Assembly (NCBI RefSeq): GCF_002101375.1
Contig: NZ_CP015207.1
Coordinates: 558,001-622,000, forward strand
Direction of reading: 5' to 3'
Source of the DNA: Sporosarcina ureae
Lineage (GTDB): Bacteria > Bacillota > Bacilli > Bacillales_A > Planococcaceae
Length of the DNA stretch: 64,000 nt
Numbering within the stretch: position 1 is the stretch's first letter; the number at the start of each line of letters is the position of its first letter. This document shows, piece by piece, positions 60,239-64,000 of this stretch. The translations under genes and the position numbers were made by a program. The notes under the pieces are model-generated. The model worked only from the letters and a program-made list of their open reading frames with translations. It ran no database searches and was not told where the DNA came from.

Positions 60239-61861
60239 TTACTTCTTCGTATAGCGCTCTTTCAACTGATCACGCAAAGCCGCCTTCAAAAACTTCCCAA
60301 CAGACGTCTTAGGAATCTCCTTGACAAACAAAATCTCATCCGGAATCCACCAACTCGCAAACTGCCCCTTTAGTGAATCTTTCAACTCTTGCACTTTCGC
60401 GTCACTCTCCGCCACATTCTCATTCAACACTACACAAGCCACCGGGCGCTCCATCCACTTCTCGTGCGGAACCGCAATTACCGCTGCCTCGTACACATCG
60501 TCATGTGACATCAATGTATTTTCCAAATCTACAGAAGAAATCCATTCGCCGCCACTCTTGATCAGGTCCTTCGTACGATCCATCAACTTCAAATAGCCAT
60601 CCTCTGTCATAACCGCTATATCTCCTGTATAAAGCCAACCATCTTTAAACGCTTCTTCTGTACGCTCATCTTTATAATATTCACTTGCAATCCATGGGCC
60701 TCTGACAGTCAACTCACCCATCGTCTGGCCGTCCCACGGTACTTCCCCTTCTTCATTGACTACACGAATATCAAGTCCCGGCATGACCAAGCCTTGCAAC
60801 GCACGCATATCGATTCTCTCATCTACTGTCAAATTATCCATGGAAGAAGTTAATACAGATAAACTGACAAGTGGGGAAGTTTCCGTCATGCCATAGCCGA
60901 CAATGAATGGAACTTTGTATTTCTCTTCATAAGTACGAATTAAGCCTTTTGGTGAAGCAGAGCCACCACACACAATAGCACGCAGTGAAGAGATATCACG
61001 TGGATTTTGTTCCAATTCTTTCAGTACAGCGAGCCAAATCGTCGGTACCCCTGCAGTAAGGGTTACTTTTTCACTTTCAATTAGATCAAGGAGTACCGTC
61101 GGATTAAATCCTGGTCCCGGCAAGACTTGTGTCGTGCCGTAGAAAACACTTGCGAACGGAATTCCCCATGCGTTGACGTGAAACATCGGTACGACGGACA
61201 TGGCAATATCTCGTTCACACACTCCCATTGCATCCGATAATCCAAGTGCGTAACATTGTAGAACCAATCCTCGGTGCGTATAAATAACTCCTTTTGGTAG
61301 TCCTGTCGTGGCTGATGTGTAGCAAAGACCAGCTGGTGTATTTTCATCCAAATCTTGTGGATAGTCGTACTCATCTGAGGCACTTTCTAACAGTGCTTCA
61401 TAGGAATGCACATTTTCTAGTGTAGTCTCAGGGATTTCTTTACTGTCCCCCATGACCACAAAATGTTTTACCGTTTTCAACATGGGTGCCATTTTCTCAA
61501 GATGAGGGAAAAATTCTGCGTCTACTAGCAAGATTTCATCTTCTGCGTGATTGATAATATATATAATATGTTCAGGTGATAGTCGGATGTTGATCATATG
61601 CAGGATTGCACCCGTACAAGGCACCGCAAAATACGCTTCTAGATGACGGTGATGATTCCAAGCGAACGTCCCAACTTTCGTTCCATGCTTCATTCCTAAC
61701 TGAGTCAGTGCATTCGATAGTTTACGTGTTCTCTTTGCCCATTCACGATACGTAAAACGCTGTATACGCTGTTCTCCTGTTCGTGAAATAACCATCTTGT
61801 TTGGAAAAAATCGCTCTGCGCGTGTAATAAATGTAGATAGAATCAGTGGTGTTTGCATCAT
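60239..61861 (-). CDS. AMP-forming fatty-acid-CoA ligase (AlkK/LcfB-like)
   Basis: A 540-residue acyl-CoA ligase. ATP loop CYTSATTGLPKG (Ala in place of the usual Gly, about 180), VPMFHVNAWGIPF (about 228), VGYGMTETSP (about 330), KDGWLYTGDIAVMTEDGYLKLMDRTKDLIKSGGEWISS (about 430-465) and a PKTSVGKFLKAAL catalytic Lys. The IKSGGEWISS form is typical of medium/long-chain AlkK-like ligases and differs from LcfA at 46310. Two nearby ATGs compete; ATG 61859-61861 is nine bases from GAGGAG. Monocistronic; the structured GC-rich element lies after its 3' end. Confidence 0.87.
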   Translation of the reverse strand: MMQTPLILSTFITRAERFFPNKMVISRTGEQRIQRFTYREWAKRTRKLSNALTQLGMKHGTKVGTFAWNHHRHLEAYFAVPCTGAILHMINIRLSPEHIIYIINHAEDEILLVDAEFFPHLEKMAPMLKTVKHFVVMGDSKEIPETTLENVHSYEALLESASDEYDYPQDLDENTPAGLCYTSATTGLPKGVIYTHRGLVLQCYALGLSDAMGVCERDIAMSVVPMFHVNAWGIPFASVFYGTTQVLPGPGFNPTVLLDLIESEKVTLTAGVPTIWLAVLKELEQNPRDISSLRAIVCGGSASPKGLIRTYEEKYKVPFIVGYGMTETSPLVSLSVLTSSMDNLTVDERIDMRALQGLVMPGLDIRVVNEEGEVPWDGQTMGELTVRGPWIASEYYKDERTEEAFKDGWLYTGDIAVMTEDGYLKLMDRTKDLIKSGGEWISSVDLENTLMSHDDVYEAAVIAVPHEKWMERPVACVVLNENVAESDAKVQELKDSLKGQFASWWIPDEILFVKEIPKTSVGKFLKAALRDQLKERYTKK

Positions 61862-62086
61862 ATCCATCCGCTCCTCTTTCGTTTAGAAGTGAAATTATCA
61901 ATCCGTCGTGCATATTCCAAAGCATGTCCTATTCATTTCAATGAAATCTACGCGCAGATGGAATGATTCTCAGGATGTACTCTATGCGCAAATAAACCAC
62001 TCTATGAATACGTACTATCTTTACTTTCTGAATATAGTATACACATTATCAAACTATTCTGTCTACACGATTCAGCAGTATATCGC

Positions 62087-62545
62087 TTATCCTATTTTTT
62101 GACGAGTCCAAAAGAAGGCATCTACACCCAAAACGGTTAGTGTGCCGAAGACGATCGACCAAATAGCAAGGCCTAACAGCAACCAAAAGGCTGTCTGTGA
62201 TTTAGATGAACCTAGTGCTAGTGCTAGGAATGCTGCCAGATGGGAGCCAATCAGAACTGGCCCGAGCAATGCTAGACCTGGAACACCAAAGCGTTTCCAA
62301 ATTTTCTCCGCACGCTCTGTACGCTTTGACGGAGTTTTTACATCGGTTTTCTTTTTGCTTTCCCACCAGTTTTTCAATTTCTGAAAAACTATAATTTCAA
62401 GTACTATAGTTAAAGCGTTTCCTGCAAAACCAACCACTATAGCAGTTGGCGGAGACATCCCCCGTAGAATTCCCAAAGGAACCGCCACCAATACTTCAAA
62501 TCCCGGAGCTGCACCCGCAAGAAATACAAGTAAATACGTAATCAA
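62087..62545 (-). CDS. Small multidrug-export-family membrane protein
   Basis: A 152-residue integral membrane protein of the small multi-drug export group (Pfam Sm_multidrug_ex). Hydrophobic spans at about 4-28, 33-53, 88-112 and 120-142; conserved PGFEVLVAVPLGILRGM near the start, a basic loop WESKKKTDVKTPSKRTER and KRFGVPGLALLGPVLIGS. The family name comes from resistance phenotypes; the transported substrate is not known. Its gene lies between the ligase and argF and has its own short gap. Confidence 0.8.
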   Translation of the reverse strand: MITYLLVFLAGAAPGFEVLVAVPLGILRGMSPPTAIVVGFAGNALTIVLEIIVFQKLKNWWESKKKTDVKTPSKRTERAEKIWKRFGVPGLALLGPVLIGSHLAAFLALALGSSKSQTAFWLLLGLAIWSIVFGTLTVLGVDAFFWTRQKIG

Positions 62546-62604
62546 CTATTTTCCTCCCCTATTCGGATTCCATTCAGTATATCAAATGAAAGACAGCACA
62601 ACAT

Positions 62605-62641
62605 AAAAAAACTGCTTTCCGAATTACCAGGAAAGCAGCTA
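62605..62641 (-). terminator. Terminator of argF
   Basis: CTGCTTTCC (62612-62620) and GGAAAGCAG (62630-62638) with a 9-base loop, then T7 on the minus strand. About 13 bp after the argF stop. Confidence 0.88.
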
Positions 62642-62650
62642 ATCGATTTA

Positions 62651-63616
62651 TTATAGTAAAGATGCGAGGATCGCTTTTTGTGCATGCAGACGGTTTCCTG
62701 CTTGCTGGAATACATACGAGTTATTCCCGTCGATTACGGAAGTCGACACTTCTTCTTCACGGTGTGCTGGTAGACAATGCAAGAACACATAATCTTTTTT
62801 CGCATGGCCAACCAATTGATCATTGATCTGGAAGTCTTTGAAGTCTACTAGACGCTTCGCCGCTTCCTCTTCCTGCCCCATACTAGTCCAAACATCCGTA
62901 TAAATTGCATCTGCATCAGTGGAAGACTCAATCGGATCGTACGTCGACGTCACGCTTCCGCCATTCGACTCAGCAATTTTCTTCGCCTTTTCAAACAATC
63001 CTGCGTGGTATTCATATCCTTTAGGTGTCGCGACAGAAACATGCATGCCCATATGTGCACCGGCAATTACTAATGAATGCGCAACGTTGTTTCCGTCCCC
63101 AATATAGGAGAGTTTCAAGCCTTTCAAATCGCCTTTAACTTCTTTGATGGTTAGTAAATCCGCCATCGCCTGGCACGGGTGGAATAGATCAGTTAATCCG
63201 TTAATGATTGGGACTGAAGTATGTTCTGCCAATTCTTCCACCATTTTATGGGATTTCGCACGGATCATGACACCATCTAGAAACTCGGATAATACTTTTC
63301 CAGTATCTGAAACAGATTCTCCACGTCCAATCTGTAAATCCCGTGCATTCATGAACAAACCATGTCCGCCCAATTGGATCATGCCTACTTCGAATGAAAT
63401 ACGCGTACGTGTAGAGTTCTTTTCAAAAATCATGCCTAGTGTCTTACCCGCCAAGATGTCCGGTGTCTTACCAGCCAATGTATCTTGCTTCATGTCATAT
63501 GCTAGTTGTATGAGATATGCAATTTCCTCACTAGAATAATCGAGCAGTGTTAAAAAGTCGCGTCCTTTTAAGCTATCCTTATCTATGCCTGTAGTTGTTT
63601 GATTTGTCTTTACCAT
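62651..63616 (-). CDS. argF: Ornithine carbamoyltransferase
   Basis: A 321-residue trimeric enzyme that joins carbamoyl phosphate to ornithine giving citrulline in arginine synthesis. Carbamoyl-phosphate site FEKNSTRTRISFE (about 56-68), FHPCQAMADLLT (about 145), YIGDGNNVAHS (about 165), TDVWTSMGQE (about 230) and HCLPAHREEE (about 280) are intact. The start ATG 63614-63616 follows TAGGGGA; a second ATG six codons upstream is in frame. It stands alone here rather than in a large arg operon. Catabolic arginine-deiminase use is not excluded. Confidence 0.94.
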   Translation of the reverse strand: MVKTNQTTTGIDKDSLKGRDFLTLLDYSSEEIAYLIQLAYDMKQDTLAGKTPDILAGKTLGMIFEKNSTRTRISFEVGMIQLGGHGLFMNARDLQIGRGESVSDTGKVLSEFLDGVMIRAKSHKMVEELAEHTSVPIINGLTDLFHPCQAMADLLTIKEVKGDLKGLKLSYIGDGNNVAHSLVIAGAHMGMHVSVATPKGYEYHAGLFEKAKKIAESNGGSVTSTYDPIESSTDADAIYTDVWTSMGQEEEAAKRLVDFKDFQINDQLVGHAKKDYVFLHCLPAHREEEVSTSVIDGNNSYVFQQAGNRLHAQKAILASLL

Positions 63617-63656
63617 TTGTTGATCCCCTACCATCCATTTGAAGTATGTGTAAACT

Positions 63657-63685
63657 AGTATACAATTGTATATTTATGAAGTCAA
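63657..63685 (-). promoter_or_regulatory. argF promoter with palindromic operator
   Basis: Minus strand TTGACT (63680-63685), 17-bp spacer, TATACT (63657-63662). A perfect 14-bp palindrome TATACAATTGTATA (63659-63672) overlaps the -10 and spacer. It is a candidate repressor site, though it does not look like a standard ARG box. Confidence 0.75.
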
Positions 63686-63714
63686 ATGAATCTTTATAAC
63701 TTTTACTTTATTTC

Positions 63715-63750
63715 ATTAAAAAACAGCGATGCTTTTTCGGCACCGCTGTG
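63715..63750 (-). terminator. Terminator of the M42 peptidase gene
   Basis: ACAGCGATGC (63723-63732) pairs with GCACCGCTGT (63740-63749) with one mismatch, then T6 on the minus strand. Confidence 0.85.
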
Positions 63751-63762
63751 TGAGCGTATAAA

Positions 63763-64000
63763 TTATTCAAATGTGATATTTTTCACTGTATTTGCGTCTA
63801 GGCGCTTAACTATTTCAACTAATAGTTTAACTGTATTCTCAAAGTCTTGACGGTGAAGCATTGCCGCATGACTATGGATGTAGCGAGTCGGTATACAGAT
63901 AGCCAATGTAGGAATTCCTGTTCCGCTTACGTGGATTGACCCACCATCCGTTCCGCCACCGGACATTGTCGCGAATTGATACGGAATATTCAGCTCTTCT
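63763..64000 (-). CDS. M42-family aminopeptidase, C-terminal part only
   Basis: The last 78 codons of a gene that continues beyond the right edge. MSGGGTDGGSIHVSGTGIPT and TRYIHSHAAMLHRQDFENT are the C-terminal metal-binding and dimer segments of M42 glutamyl/deblocking aminopeptidases (FrvX/YsdC type), with the final zinc-binding His in SHA. It is a cytosolic tetrahedral-particle peptidase in other organisms. The start and catalytic N-terminal half are outside the window. A terminator follows. Confidence 0.88.
   Translation of the reverse strand, partial: EELNIPYQFATMSGGGTDGGSIHVSGTGIPTLAICIPTRYIHSHAAMLHRQDFENTVKLLVEIVKRLDANTVKNITFE

Overview
The window reads as chromosomal DNA of an endospore-forming member of the Bacillota (Bacillales), most likely a Planococcaceae/Sporosarcina-type organism. 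The evidence is the presence of gerE, sspI and a sigma-K-type promoter, AGGAGG-type ribosome binding sites with frequent TTG starts, a T-box ahead of pheS, and a gene order from ysgA to ysnB that follows the Bacillus subtilis chromosome almost gene for gene. The genus is an inference from gene order and style, not from a database search.

Left part (1-32.6 kb): two acyl-CoA catabolic clusters, both mainly on the minus strand, each with a divergent GAF + PucR-type activator at its head. Cluster 1 (844-8982) is a leucine/isovalerate-type pathway like yngJ-yngE: acyl-CoA dehydrogenase, acetyl-CoA-synthetase-like ligase, biotin carboxylase, biotin carrier, HMG-CoA lyase, enoyl-CoA hydratase and carboxyltransferase. 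A full-consensus CcpA (cre) site lies in front. Cluster 2 (11.5-26.7 kb) is a less familiar peripheral pathway: three SDRs, two full acyl-CoA dehydrogenases of different catalytic type, three MaoC-type hydratase proteins, a PaaG-like crotonase, an SCPx-type thiolase, a second thiolase translationally coupled to a DUF35 Zn-ribbon protein, an alpha-methylacyl-CoA racemase-like class III protein, an acyl-CoA ligase and a metallo-beta-lactamase-fold protein. Next to it is a DctP-DctQ-DctM TRAP transporter (28.9-31.8 kb). This set resembles machinery for shortening alpha-methyl-branched or cyclic side chains and may be a poorly described Bacillota pathway. The cluster is partly decayed: a nitronate-monooxygenase gene with two in-frame stops, a 43-codon etfB remnant with two in-frame stops, an acyl-CoA dehydrogenase lacking its middle, and a transposase fragment.

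The left part ends at tRNA-Arg(UCU), whose 3' end faces it. An 11-bp repeat of that tRNA end (ATTACGTCCCA, imperfectly extended) occurs at 688-698, so the block may be an old tRNA-associated island.

Right part (32.7-64 kb): conserved core. ysnB-rdgB-rph, racE-ysmB, gerE, thioesterase ysmA, sdhCAB, uvrC, trxA, the fatty-acid operon fadD(lcfA)-fadR-fadB-etfB-etfA, a DUF350 membrane protein with a newly noticed 28-residue membrane peptide, mutS2, polX, cvpA, zapA, rnhC, pheST with T-box, ysgA, sspI, a structured GC-rich element, a fatty-acid-CoA ligase, a small multidrug-export-family protein, argF and the end of an M42 aminopeptidase. FadR-type operators in front of fadR and ysmA, together with etfAB and sdh, suggest that acyl-CoA oxidation, electron transfer and the respiratory chain are co-located here; the left clusters probably feed electrons into the same EtfAB.
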